From assembly GCA_009918675.1 (NCBI GenBank), contig RGDM01000031.1:1-34819 (forward strand): DNA of 34,819 bases, written 5' to 3'. Source of the DNA: a bacterium (lineage in GTDB: Bacteria; Bdellovibrionota_B; Oligoflexia; Silvanigrellales; Silvanigrellaceae). Positions 24,734 to 33,911 of this stretch are shown piece by piece. A program made the translations under genes and the position numbers. The stretch's first letter is position 1. Every line of letters begins with the position of its first letter. The notes below the pieces were generated by a model. That model saw nothing but the letters and a program-made list of their open reading frames with translations. It searched no databases and was not told the DNA's origin.

Positions 24734-26790
24734 GCAGCTTCTCCTGTTAGCTCTGAGTGATCAGTCGGTGAAGAGTCAGAGCGCCGCAAAATAACCACAC
24801 TGACATCGTCGGTCAAAGAATTTTCATTTTCCGTAAATACGCTCAGTTCGCGGGTGATGCGCTCTGCAACCTCGCCTGCCGATTGGCAATGAACAAACAG
24901 ACGAGCAAGCGCACGTCTGCGCGAAATGTTTTCAGCCGTTTTCAAGCGCTCACGTGCTTCAAACAAACCGTCGGTAAAGAGCATCAGAAAATCTCCGGGC
25001 GCAAGAACATCCTCATGCACAGTAAAGCTAGCGGCGGTATTGCCCATCAGTGGGCCAGAGCTCACAATTGAATCCAATTGCGCTTCTCGCGAGTGCCAAA
25101 CCAACGGGAAAGGGTGGCCTGCATTGACGGACGTTACTTTTCCACTGACTGGATCAAAACACAGCAGACACATGCTCACCCAACGATCACTGCGTGCGCC
25201 TGTTTTCCACACCACTTCGTTTATGTTTTGTGCAGTCAAAAGAAGTCTTGCTTTTGCTTCTATGGGAAGAGTTTGCTTGGCAAATTCAATTTCTAGAGAA
25301 GCAACTGCTCCGCAGACAACCCCAGTCAGCAACGCTGAAGGAACACCATGGCCAGTGACATCTCCAATATAGACGTACACGCATCCGCTGCGTTCATCGC
25401 GTGAATGCCAAAACCAATCCCCTCCCACCCGCTCTGCAACTCGATAGTAGGTCGCCAACTCACAGCCGGCAGCCAGGAATTGCGGTGGAAGAAGAGTTGC
25501 TTGCACAGCTTTAGCTGCCGACATCTCACTGTCGAGAATGGCTTTCTCGCGAGCGTTCTGCAGCGCAAATTGTTGAGCGGTTTCCTTTTCCAGACGCATT
25601 GTGTTGATTTTATCTCCAAGAGCAAACGAGAGCAAAACAACCTCCAGCGCTGAGCCAAACAAAGGGCCATTCTGAGTATAGAAGGTGTGATTTAACATCC
25701 CAAATTGCCCCGCGATAAAGACAAGACCAGTGACAATAACGCACGCCCAGGCAATCAGGAACAAACGCGCAGATCTATTTCCTCGCAACGCTTGCGGCAA
25801 TGCGCTCCACAGCACCAACGACAAAGCGGTGATCTGGAAGCCACAGCCGAGGGTGATCAATGAGACATCAAACCAAAGTAACGAAACCACAAAGTGGAGA
25901 ACAAGTGCCCCGCAAACAAGCTTCAGACAGTTTGCGATACGAGGATTCGAATTTGCAATCTGCAAAAACTGAGAGGCAAATAGTATAGCAAAAAACAACC
26001 CCAACGGAGCACTTGCTGGAAGCTGACGCTGGGCCCAGACAGTGGCCTCTGGCCAGAAAAAGTAGTTGGTCGCACCCATGAGTCCAGCAAAACAAAACCC
26101 ATGAAAAAAAACGATCGCTCCCACATACCAAAGATATGCAAGGTCGCGCACAACAAAAAGCAAACCAAGGTTATAGAGAGCCATCAAAACAATCACACCG
26201 AAGTACATTCCAAATACCAGGTACTCAAGACGCTGGTGTGCGTTGAAATCAGTTTCGCTGTGCAGGATGGGAACAAATGATTGTTGAACACCGCGCGCAG
26301 AAATATAAATTTCGGATTGTTCCGAACTCAAGTTTGGCAGGAGAAAAACAATGTCTCTATCATGAACCACTTCGTCGCGTGAAGACACCAACACTCCCGC
26401 GTGGGTTGAATCTATATGCCCCGCGGAGTTGATGTTATAGAGACTGGCAATGTTCACCAAAGGATTGCCCAGACTCATGAAGATTTTCTTATTTTGAATC
26501 ACATTTGGCTCAAGACGCAGACGCATCCAAAATGTTCCGTCTCTGAACCCCAAATTCGGCGCCCGTGATTGCGATAACTTAAATTCGTTTGAATGAAACT
26601 TACGAACGTCCTCAAAAGTGAGAGCCGATGTCGGATCGAAAAAAATCTCCAAACAATTACCAACCTGCGCAGTGTCAGAGGACAAGCGTTCAATAACACC
26701 ATGTCGGCATTCAACCTGCGCATCGGATCGTTTGCTGAATGCAAAGCAAACGAGCGCAAAAACCAGCAAAATCGAAACGCGAATGGACAT
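24730..26790 (-). CDS. 7TM-DISM receptor with SpoIIE-type PP2C phosphatase domain
   Basis: This 686-residue inner-membrane signalling protein has a signal peptide (to about RSDA-Q) and a periplasmic DISMED2 sensor domain (about 28-180, with GTFWMRLRL). Seven transmembrane helices follow (about 188-395; YLVFGMYFGVIVLMALYN onward), then a short coiled coil with QATLLPPQ and a cytoplasmic SpoIIE-family phosphatase domain. The phosphatase keeps its metal-binding signature: VGGDWFW (455-460), GDVTGHG (476-482), VNAGHPFPLVW, LFTDGLFE and TDDVSVVILRR. Such proteins usually dephosphorylate an anti-sigma-factor antagonist in response to a periplasmic ligand. No such partner lies in this window. A broken paralogue occurs at 31171-33733. 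Confidence 0.93.
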   Translation of the reverse strand: MSIRVSILLVFALVCFAFSKRSDAQVECRHGVIERLSSDTAQVGNCLEIFFDPTSALTFEDVRKFHSNEFKLSQSRAPNLGFRDGTFWMRLRLEPNVIQNKKIFMSLGNPLVNIASLYNINSAGHIDSTHAGVLVSSRDEVVHDRDIVFLLPNLSSEQSEIYISARGVQQSFVPILHSETDFNAHQRLEYLVFGMYFGVIVLMALYNLGLLFVVRDLAYLWYVGAIVFFHGFCFAGLMGATNYFFWPEATVWAQRQLPASAPLGLFFAILFASQFLQIANSNPRIANCLKLVCGALVLHFVVSLLWFDVSLITLGCGFQITALSLVLWSALPQALRGNRSARLFLIAWACVIVTGLVFIAGQFGMLNHTFYTQNGPLFGSALEVVLLSFALGDKINTMRLEKETAQQFALQNAREKAILDSEMSAAKAVQATLLPPQFLAAGCELATYYRVAERVGGDWFWHSRDERSGCVYVYIGDVTGHGVPSALLTGVVCGAVASLEIEFAKQTLPIEAKARLLLTAQNINEVVWKTGARSDRWVSMCLLCFDPVSGKVTSVNAGHPFPLVWHSREAQLDSIVSSGPLMGNTAASFTVHEDVLAPGDFLMLFTDGLFEARERLKTAENISRRRALARLFVHCQSAGEVAERITRELSVFTENENSLTDDVSVVILRRSDSSPTDHSELTGEAA

Positions 26791-26978
26791 TCTTATTTGC
26801 CCGTCCTCTGCAGTGGTATCGGCATTGTATCAGGCAAATCAAATGTATTTTATTGTTTGGTGAGGTTCAGATATTTGCGAACTGAGAATCTCGCGACGCA
26901 TTCAAGATATCGTAATTATTATAAAATAAAATTCTTCAGAATTATCTACTTATCCGCATCATCTCGGACCACATTTCC

Positions 26979-28829
26979 CTAATCAAGTTCACACTCAACA
27001 TAGGCAACGGCTTCTTTGAGATAGGGCGACAGATCAAACTTCAAATTCTGCGCTTTACTCAATGAGCATTGGTGGATTTTTTTCAACATTTTGTAGCTCA
27101 CCAATCCTTTGCCCGGCGACGACGATTCCGGATAATTCCAGATAAAATCGGGAGCCACAGATGCTCTGGAGTTGCTTGCTTTGAGCGGCCGAACCCCGGG
27201 TGTTCCGGGCAACAAACCCCACTCCCCACCAATGATTTTTCCTTTTTTACTCAACTCGAGAGTGTAATCAACCGTCATTTCTTCATGAATTTCTTTTTTA
27301 CCATCTGCATCATATGCTGCAAAAGGCCCATTTTCTGCGGCATAAACGACTCTCGTTCTGACTTGGACGATGTGATTCGTTTTCTCAGCTCGGAATGCAG
27401 CATAAGGATCTTCTCGAACCTCATTCAAAGCCACTGGAATCCCAGGTTCGGCTTGCGAACCGTCCTTCTTAGCGATTGGGAGGTAGGTCATCTCATACGC
27501 GTAAACGGGTTGATTCCAAACCTGTGTGTAGCGGTCGGCATCAACAACAAATCCTGTTTTTCTACGCGCAACCAAATCAACAAGCGCTGCATGAAAAAGT
27601 CCGGGGTTCATATCGCGGCATGCTTGCGTGAGTTGAATGAGAAGGTCCCTTTTCTCGCCACTCTTCAGGTCTCGCACTTCAGCTTCGTAATAGGCATTGC
27701 CTAGGTTCGTCTTCAGACGTGCCTCATGAGAGGTTTTGTTTTGCGGATCAAATCCAAATCGAACAGTTCGTCCAGGCACACGTGCAAAGGGGTCATCTGA
27801 TTGAATGTAAATTGTGTTCGCAGCAACACAATGTCCGGGCCTTGAGCCATTTCCTTCGCACAACCGACCATCGATAATTCGCCGATTTTTAACAATTGTT
27901 CGCGATTCATTTGCATCGCAGCGCACACCTGCGCCAAGTGTGACATTCGGAAACTGCCAGCCCCACACCCAACTCAACAAACCGCGAATATCGCCTTCAG
28001 TTAAAAGAACCTTTTTAGATCCGCGAATCGCCATCACGCTGTTGAGTGGCTTCGCTTCACGCAGGGCTGCGGGCGACCAGCCGTTGCAAATTCCCATCCA
28101 TGCCCACTCCTCGTCGTGCGCCCACGAGAATGTATCGAGCCATAAACCCCAATCGTGCGATGTCACGGGCAGGTACTTCTTCAACTGAGAGTTCAACTCA
28201 ACTGCCTCGTTTAAAAGCGGCTTGAAAAGGTTGGCCGAAGAATTTGCCTCTCGAGCGTATTCTTGATTGAGAGATTTGTAGGTCTCGTCGTATTCGCCCA
28301 ACTTCTCGAGTTTGTTCTCTAAGCCAAGAAGAACTTGTTCAGCGGGCGTTCCTGCATACTTCTTTGAATAGCTTTGCAGTCGTGCCATTAAATTCGCCGG
28401 AACCTCAACATCCGTTGTGAGGTAATCGTATTTTTCGGCAGGCGACAAAAGTGCCAGCTCTTTGGGATCTTTCTTGGCAACTGCGCTCACATACTGTTCA
28501 ACAAAACGCGACAACAACGCGCCGCGTCCACTCAGGTTCTCGCTGCTTTTTGTGTTTCTTCGAAGAGTATAACGGTCGGCTATCCCTTTTGCGTAATGCG
28601 GCCACCAGGTATCTGACCACGCATGCGCGCGTTCACCTTTGGTTTCTTTGTGAATGGATTCCCAATCGAGCGCGTTGCTTGAAAGCCCCAAACTCTCGGG
28701 CGAGTTGAATTGACCAAGAGATTCCTTCAACTCAGAGCGGTTGTTGAAACTCCGCTGCAAACAACCTGCTGTTAAAGCACTGCTCAAAGACACAATCACC
28801 AACGGGGAAACTTGAAGTAAATTTCTCAT
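26979..28829 (-). CDS. Lipoprotein resembling transglutaminase-elicitor (M81-type) proteins
   Basis: This 616-residue predicted lipoprotein has lipobox LTAGC (Cys23). The central and C-terminal parts resemble the transglutaminase elicitor family known from oomycetes and some bacteria. MGICNGWSPAALREAKP (Cys248) is in the place of the catalytic-cysteine GWxPAA motif. DIRGLLSWVWG, ACRDMNPGLFHAALVDLV (His413) and FVVDADRYTQVWNQPVYAY (Asp about 430-432) follow in order, giving a plausible Cys-His-Asp triad. The N-terminal 240 residues are helical with no recognised domain. GGAG lies six bases before the ATG. It lies alone, 188 bp upstream of the receptor gene. Function would be crosslinking or deamidating glutamines outside the cytoplasm. 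The family call is from remembered motifs, so only moderately sure. Confidence 0.7.
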   Translation of the reverse strand: MRNLLQVSPLVIVSLSSALTAGCLQRSFNNRSELKESLGQFNSPESLGLSSNALDWESIHKETKGERAHAWSDTWWPHYAKGIADRYTLRRNTKSSENLSGRGALLSRFVEQYVSAVAKKDPKELALLSPAEKYDYLTTDVEVPANLMARLQSYSKKYAGTPAEQVLLGLENKLEKLGEYDETYKSLNQEYAREANSSANLFKPLLNEAVELNSQLKKYLPVTSHDWGLWLDTFSWAHDEEWAWMGICNGWSPAALREAKPLNSVMAIRGSKKVLLTEGDIRGLLSWVWGWQFPNVTLGAGVRCDANESRTIVKNRRIIDGRLCEGNGSRPGHCVAANTIYIQSDDPFARVPGRTVRFGFDPQNKTSHEARLKTNLGNAYYEAEVRDLKSGEKRDLLIQLTQACRDMNPGLFHAALVDLVARRKTGFVVDADRYTQVWNQPVYAYEMTYLPIAKKDGSQAEPGIPVALNEVREDPYAAFRAEKTNHIVQVRTRVVYAAENGPFAAYDADGKKEIHEEMTVDYTLELSKKGKIIGGEWGLLPGTPGVRPLKASNSRASVAPDFIWNYPESSSPGKGLVSYKMLKKIHQCSLSKAQNLKFDLSPYLKEAVAYVECELD

Positions 28830-28946
28830 AAAAGCTCCACTGCAGCAGATGCGCGTGGTGGTAGTTTACAGAAAATGATTGGCTTGCAACAGGCCTTGAG
28901 AGCCAATTCTCCTTGGCCTCAATGCATGCTTGACTCAGTAAAACAA

Positions 28947-29470
28947 TCAACGAAACTCGAAGCAGGACATGCGAACATTCCACGAGGGTAGAATCTCGGA
29001 ATATATCTTCTCACAGGTGTTAAGTTCGCCTGCACCAACGCAAACCGTTAGAGGAATAAAAAGCGTAAGCCGGGCTTGCGGCGCAGAAGTCCAGTTTATC
29101 AACCTCAATCCACTGCCCAGGATCAGAATATTCTCCGGTCGAACCCAAACGCAGGATAACTGAGCCGATCTGTTTCTGAACGAAAGCCAACATAATCATG
29201 AATCATTGCAGGATTCAAAGTCGATTGGATTGTGAAATCCGGCTCTTCCCAATGAGCCAACACAACCACAATGGCAGAAGTCCTTTCACTGAATCTGTTG
29301 GGAAGATCATCAATAAACTTTCGCAGTGCATGGAAAAGGTGCGGGGGATCCAAATTCATCCAAAAACAAGGTCCACCACCGTGCGTAACAAAAAGAGTTG
29401 GGCATGTTTTTGTCACACTGGGAACCCCACGGCAGAATGAATGCAAATGAATAGGCCCTAAAACATTCAT
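28947..29470 (-). pseudogene. Eroded DODA/LigB-type extradiol dioxygenase gene
   Basis: The N-terminal third of a 4,5-DOPA-type ring-opening dioxygenase is clear: TCPTLFVTHGGGPCFWMN, VVLAHWEEPDFTIQST, NPAMIHDYVGF and SYPAFGF, as in the family. It then stops (at 29123). In another frame, pieces of the C-terminus follow: NILILGSGL (for LIIGSGLSYHN), NWTSAPQAR (for W..AP.AR), IPLTVCVGAGE and IYSEILPSWNVRMSCFEF to a TGA at 28947. About 90 residues before the GSG step, some 45 after it, and the HPREEH histidines are missing. Intact members have about 260-280 residues. The reading is of an old pseudogene with several deletions. Confidence 0.75.
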
Positions 29471-29658
29471 AATCTGATCTAACTTGGCATTGAAGCTCAG
29501 TGAGAAGCGTGTCTTCTCTTTCAAGAGTCAATCCTGAACCAGCAAATCAAGCAAACCCACAACTTGCACGTCCACCTGGCAACTGTAAGATCAATTGACA
29601 AAATTAACGTTGTTCTTGACTTATGATTCTAAATGCCTTGTCCAAAGGAGATGGCAAA

Positions 29659-31017
29659 GTGAGTCCAGCTCTGCGCATACTCTGCCTATCGTTTTTACTT
29701 TGGACACTACGCCTTGCAAATGAGGCTTTTGTTTCTCTACCCGAAAAACTCGATGTCCTATGGCTCGTCTTGGCGAGACCAATCACCCTCGCCGGAACGG
29801 GTTTCTTCATAGCGCAACATTACATCTCGTTATTCGAGAGCTACAGGACTCGAAAATTCTGGCTCTGGTCGTTCATTTCAGGGGCAATACTTTGTCTACC
29901 CTACTTCCCAGATATGTACGCCTCATTTTTAAAGGCAGGCGAAAATAAAGCTCTTCCCTTAGCAATCGCGTTTTTTGCACTCGGTATTCTCACCTACGGA
30001 GGAATTCGTGGGCTTATGACCTTAGCAATGAAACCTCTGCTTATGAAGAAAATCTATTCTCGCGTCCTCACGACATCAATGCTTTACCTATTGTTTCTGA
30101 TGAGCGAGTATTTATTTTTTCACTCGTGGCATCCAATCACGTATTTCCCTGCTCTTCCTGTCCCGCTTCCAGCCTCTTCTCTGCAGGTGAAATCGATTGA
30201 TAATCGACCCCAACAAGCTGTGGATACTATATTATTCCAAACATATATTGATCAATCCATACGAAATAAAATTGCAAGCGGCAACAATGTCGCACTCTCT
30301 ATCCTTGGCGAAAGTCTCGCCAAGCACCTTGCAGAACAAACCAAATCAAAAACATTGAGCAGCGACGTTGTAATTATTCTTCCAGAAACTCTTGTCTCGT
30401 TGCAAAATACCTCTGACATTTCACTGATAGCGAAACCGGTTTTTCAAACACTTCACAAAATGTCCGGAGTGAAAAAAGTCGCCTGGATTCAGGGGGCATT
30501 TTTAAACAATTCTAATGTTGCTCTCGGATGGCAAATCACAGAACAGCAAAACGACCCACAACGTGAATCGAATAACCCAGTTCGAGTCCTCCGAGTTAAA
30601 AAAGAACATATGCCTATGTTTGAAGCTCCATCAAAGGGAATTACCTACTCACAAAGAACCCCAAAAGCAGAACTCAGTGAGGAGTCGCCAAGCGACAATC
30701 AAGATCTGCTTAAAAAGTTTGCCCAAGAGAATCGGATATTAATCTGCTATGAATCGCTTTTCCCGGCCAATTGGAATTTTTTCCAACGCAATGTAGTTCT
30801 AACCAATCATCATCTCTTCACCGAATTCCATCTCATGAATTGGGTCTATATTGGATTCATCAGACAACTGTCATTTTTCTTCCAGGCACCGGCATACCTA
30901 GTCTCCAACTTCAACCCATCGGGCGTACTTCAACCACAAACGCTTCCAATCTTCTCTTCAAAAATTCCCACGCCGTCAGATTGGTTCGTCGTTTCCTACG
31001 GTCAAAGCGAAAAATAG
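29659..31017 (+). CDS. Membrane protein with apolipoprotein N-acyltransferase-like (nitrilase-fold) domain
   Basis: This 452-residue protein has about five N-terminal transmembrane segments (to ~165) and then a periplasmic nitrilase-like domain. The Glu-Lys-Cys triad of Lnt can be traced: VVIILPETL (Glu243), VKKEHMPMFE (Lys315, then His-x-x-x-Phe-Glu as in the Lnt K-x-H-L-V-P-F-G-E loop) and ILICYESLFP (Cys363). NVVLTNHHLF replaces the usual TNDAWF step, and FFFQAPAYLVSNFNPSGVL matches the late strand with N-x-G. It is shorter and more divergent than true Lnt (about 500 residues, eight helices). A GTG at 29659 has AAAGGAG eight bases upstream and is preferred over the ATG at 29623. It may acylate a special lipoprotein set or do different amide chemistry. 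Confidence 0.7.
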   Translation: MSPALRILCLSFLLWTLRLANEAFVSLPEKLDVLWLVLARPITLAGTGFFIAQHYISLFESYRTRKFWLWSFISGAILCLPYFPDMYASFLKAGENKALPLAIAFFALGILTYGGIRGLMTLAMKPLLMKKIYSRVLTTSMLYLLFLMSEYLFFHSWHPITYFPALPVPLPASSLQVKSIDNRPQQAVDTILFQTYIDQSIRNKIASGNNVALSILGESLAKHLAEQTKSKTLSSDVVIILPETLVSLQNTSDISLIAKPVFQTLHKMSGVKKVAWIQGAFLNNSNVALGWQITEQQNDPQRESNNPVRVLRVKKEHMPMFEAPSKGITYSQRTPKAELSEESPSDNQDLLKKFAQENRILICYESLFPANWNFFQRNVVLTNHHLFTEFHLMNWVYIGFIRQLSFFFQAPAYLVSNFNPSGVLQPQTLPIFSSKIPTPSDWFVVSYGQSEK

Positions 31018-31113
31018 TTTTGAACTTACAACCGCTCAGACTCTTCGAGTCAGATGCTGGCAATGCACTAAAATGCAATAACAATTGAAATCATTCACGA
31101 ACGTGTTTGAATG

Positions 31114-31135
31114 CAGTCAACGCACACGTTGACTG
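31114..31135 (+). terminator. Perfect 9-bp hairpin downstream of the Lnt-like gene
   Basis: CAGTCAACG and CGTTGACTG pair perfectly around the loop CACA. A short T-run follows on the plus strand nine bases after the stem, so it could be a weak terminator for the Lnt-like gene about 100 bp upstream. An operator for the next gene is the alternative. Confidence 0.45.
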
Positions 31136-31170
31136 AGTGAAAATTTTTCCGAATCAATTCTTGAAGGTGG

Positions 31171-33733
31171 ATGCTGCTGTCCTCTTTCGGAGTTCCGAAA
31201 AAAGCGATGGGGACTTTGGGCATGTTTTGGCTTGGAACAAGAGAATTTTTTAAAATCATTAGACATCTGGTGACTTGCATTGTCGCTCTCGTTACCTTTT
31301 GGGTTCTAGCGGCGAATGCAGAAGAAAATCTTGTTCCAAATGCCCCAATCGTCCATTTCGCGTTCATTGAAAGCTTAATTGAAAAACCTTCGGCCCCTCC
31401 ACGCAACATCAATTGGCAGCCTTTCGCCGTTAATACAGATTCACTTGCGCCCCAAAAAGAGAAAAGCCTTTGGATGAGAGAGAGGGTTCCCGCTCACAAT
31501 GGACAATCCAAGCTCACCCTCTAATTTGAGAAGATGCATATTCGTTTTGACGTTTTTTCCGAAGACAAAGTCATCTATTCGTTTGGACGCGAAGACGGAT
31601 ACCCTGGCCTATCACCTCATCTTATCGCCCTTCCCGAAGGAAGCACGGATCGCGAATATCTTGTAAAGGCCGAATCCGACGGAACTCGGATTGGGCCAGT
31701 GGGGCCTGTGCAAGTGAGGCAGTGGGCAGATTTTGTGCTCAATATGCTCAAGCAAGATGGCACGAAAGTTTTTGTTATCTGTACGTTGGCAATGCACGCC
31801 ATTGCCGGGCTTATTCTTTTTGCTCTTTATTGTTCCGTAAAAACATATCTGCACCTCGCCATGTTCTCGCTTTGCGGACTCCTTTACATGACTGCAACGA
31901 TGCACTCCAGAGTGATCTTGGGCTTGAATGCGGTCTGGACTGGAACACTTAGCCTTGCCGGGCTGTATGCAACGCGGATTTTCTTAATCAGCTTTTATAA
32001 CAACATTTTTCACTTTGTCTTCTCCGCTCTGGTTGCTACGGCTGATAATAATAAATTCTTTATTCTTTGCAGTCTCATTGGTCATGGCAAGTTTTCTGGC
32101 ATTGGGACTTCCCACATTTCTTAGCTGCTTTTACTTCATCGCTGTACCAACCTTCGGGTCGCTACTGATCCACTCGTTCAACACGCTGCGTGAACAAGGA
32201 TATTCGCGAACCTTTCATGCTGGTCTTTCGCTGTTGTTTGTTGCGGGAATTTGGGAGCTGGCAAACGAATTGCGGTTGATACATTCTGGTTTTCGAATCA
32301 TGCCTCTTGGTGTCTTGGCATTTTATCTCGCGCTTGCAACAGTGCAGGGACAATTTTTCGCAAACCTTTTTAAGACGGCAAAACGGACAGCAATTGCTGA
32401 GCAGTAAGCCAAAGATCAACTCAAGCGCGTTTCGGATTGCACACAACTCCTTGCGGAAGCTCGCACATATCGGGCGTTGATACTTTTGCTTGCAGACACG
32501 ATTGCAAAAGAAATAGACCTGAAAAATGATGTCTACAGCATGGATTTTGTCTTTACCAATATCGGTCATACAATGCCCGAAAGCAGCGAAGAGTTGCCAA
32601 TCCATTTCACCTATGTTGTTCGAGGCCCTGAGTCACCCGCAGAGCTTTTTGAAGTTGTTTTTTCGGGACAAAGCGATCAAGACAAAAAAAACACTGACGG
32701 AAAGCTGACCTCACTCCCTGGAGCCTTCAAAGCTGGAGACTCGCCGATAGATGATGAGGTCTCGACTCCTGCATCAACAATGACCATTCCAGTTCAGTGT
32801 GATGATTCTTTTGGCGCGTTGGTCATAAGAAAATTCAAGAGTGGTGAATTCGATGTCGGCGACAGAAGTCATCTTGTAAAATTTGTTACATCGCTTTCGG
32901 CATCTTTGCTGGTAGCGCTGAAGAATATCGACTACGTTCATGATGTAAAAGAAAAAGCCAAGATGGATTTGGAGCTTGTTGCCGCGCAAGCTCAACAAGT
33001 CGCACTTCTGCCAAGTGAACATTCATTTGATAACATCGAGATTGCAGTCCATTACCATAGTGCTGGTCGCACTGGTGGAGACTGGTACGGCTACCACCAC
33101 TGCAAAAAATGGAACCGCTTTTTTGTGGCCGTAGGAGATGTAACAGGTCACGATTTCGCAGCGTCAATCATCACTGGCGTCGCTGCAGGAGCGATTGATC
33201 TGTGGAACGAATGTGATGCTGAGAGATTTGAGGATCAAGCTGCCGCATTGGAAGACTTGGCGAACGTCGTAAACCACGTTCTCTACCGTTCGAGTCGCGG
33301 TTTAAAATACATGACGATGTTCTTCACATGTATCGATTTGAACAAAGGCGACTATTACGTCGTCAATGCGGGACACCCCCATCCGTTCAAAATTGCTCCC
33401 GGAAAAGAGCCAGGAAGTATCACTGCTGCAGGAAACCTGTTGGGCGATGATCCTGAAACAAAATACACAGCCCAGAAGCATACCCTCTCAGACGGTGAGA
33501 TGATCATTATCTACACCGACGGCTTGCTGGAAAATGAAGGTCCCGATGCGCTTCGGGTGAACAAGAAACGAATGCTAAAGTCGATACCGCAGGAAGGCCC
33601 GCTGATCGACAGACTTAATTCGTGTGTAAAGTTTGCAACTGACTTGTGGAAAGAGCATCCACCTGCAGATGACGTAACAATTGTCACTTTGAAGTGGTCG
33701 CCGAAATCATTCATCAAAAAAGATGCTGCTTAG
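31171..33733 (+). pseudogene. Second 7TM-DISM/SpoIIE phosphatase gene, broken by two stops and a frameshift
   Basis: Four successive frames together encode one 7TM-DISM receptor with a SpoIIE-type phosphatase. A signal anchor (VTCIVALVTFWVLAANA) and half the DISMED2 sensor end at an in-frame TAA (31522-31524). The same frame continues through the sensor (RFDVFSEDKVIYSFG) and first helices to about 32010. A frameshift there moves to the frame with LLRLIIINSLFFAVSLVMA and the last helices, ending at a second in-frame TAA (32405-32407). The phosphatase domain then follows in that same frame, intact from about 32477: GGDWYGY, GDVTGHD, VNAGHPHPF, IIYTDGLLE, ADDVTIVTL. Only the phosphatase part could be made, and its TTG start has no good binding site. 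It is a paralogue of the intact gene at 24730. Confidence 0.85.
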
Positions 33734-33911
33734 CGAGTCAAAAGTGTCCATTGCGATAAATTTTGTGATTTATTTTTTATTTCTTTAACAAACCCAAGAA
33801 AACGCTGGCAGTCTCTAAAAATCAGCACTCGTCTCGAGAAATTAAGCTTCGGGGCAAGTCGATCGTTGAAGGATCCACATTACAACGAAATTCCGAGTCG
33901 CGAGCGACATC

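Noticed and set aside
28732..28983. A minus-strand frame with a lipoprotein-like opening (LLSQAC)
   Set aside because: It overlaps the real start of the transglutaminase-like gene by about 100 bp and lies over the dioxygenase remnant's last codons in another frame; the translation is not coherent beyond the hydrophobic stretch.
31171..33733. Recoding of TAA as a sense codon to explain the two in-frame stops
   Set aside because: TAA ends many intact genes in the window, for example at 11058-11060, 17756-17758 and 18663-18665, and this gene also has a frameshift. Pseudogene decay is simpler.
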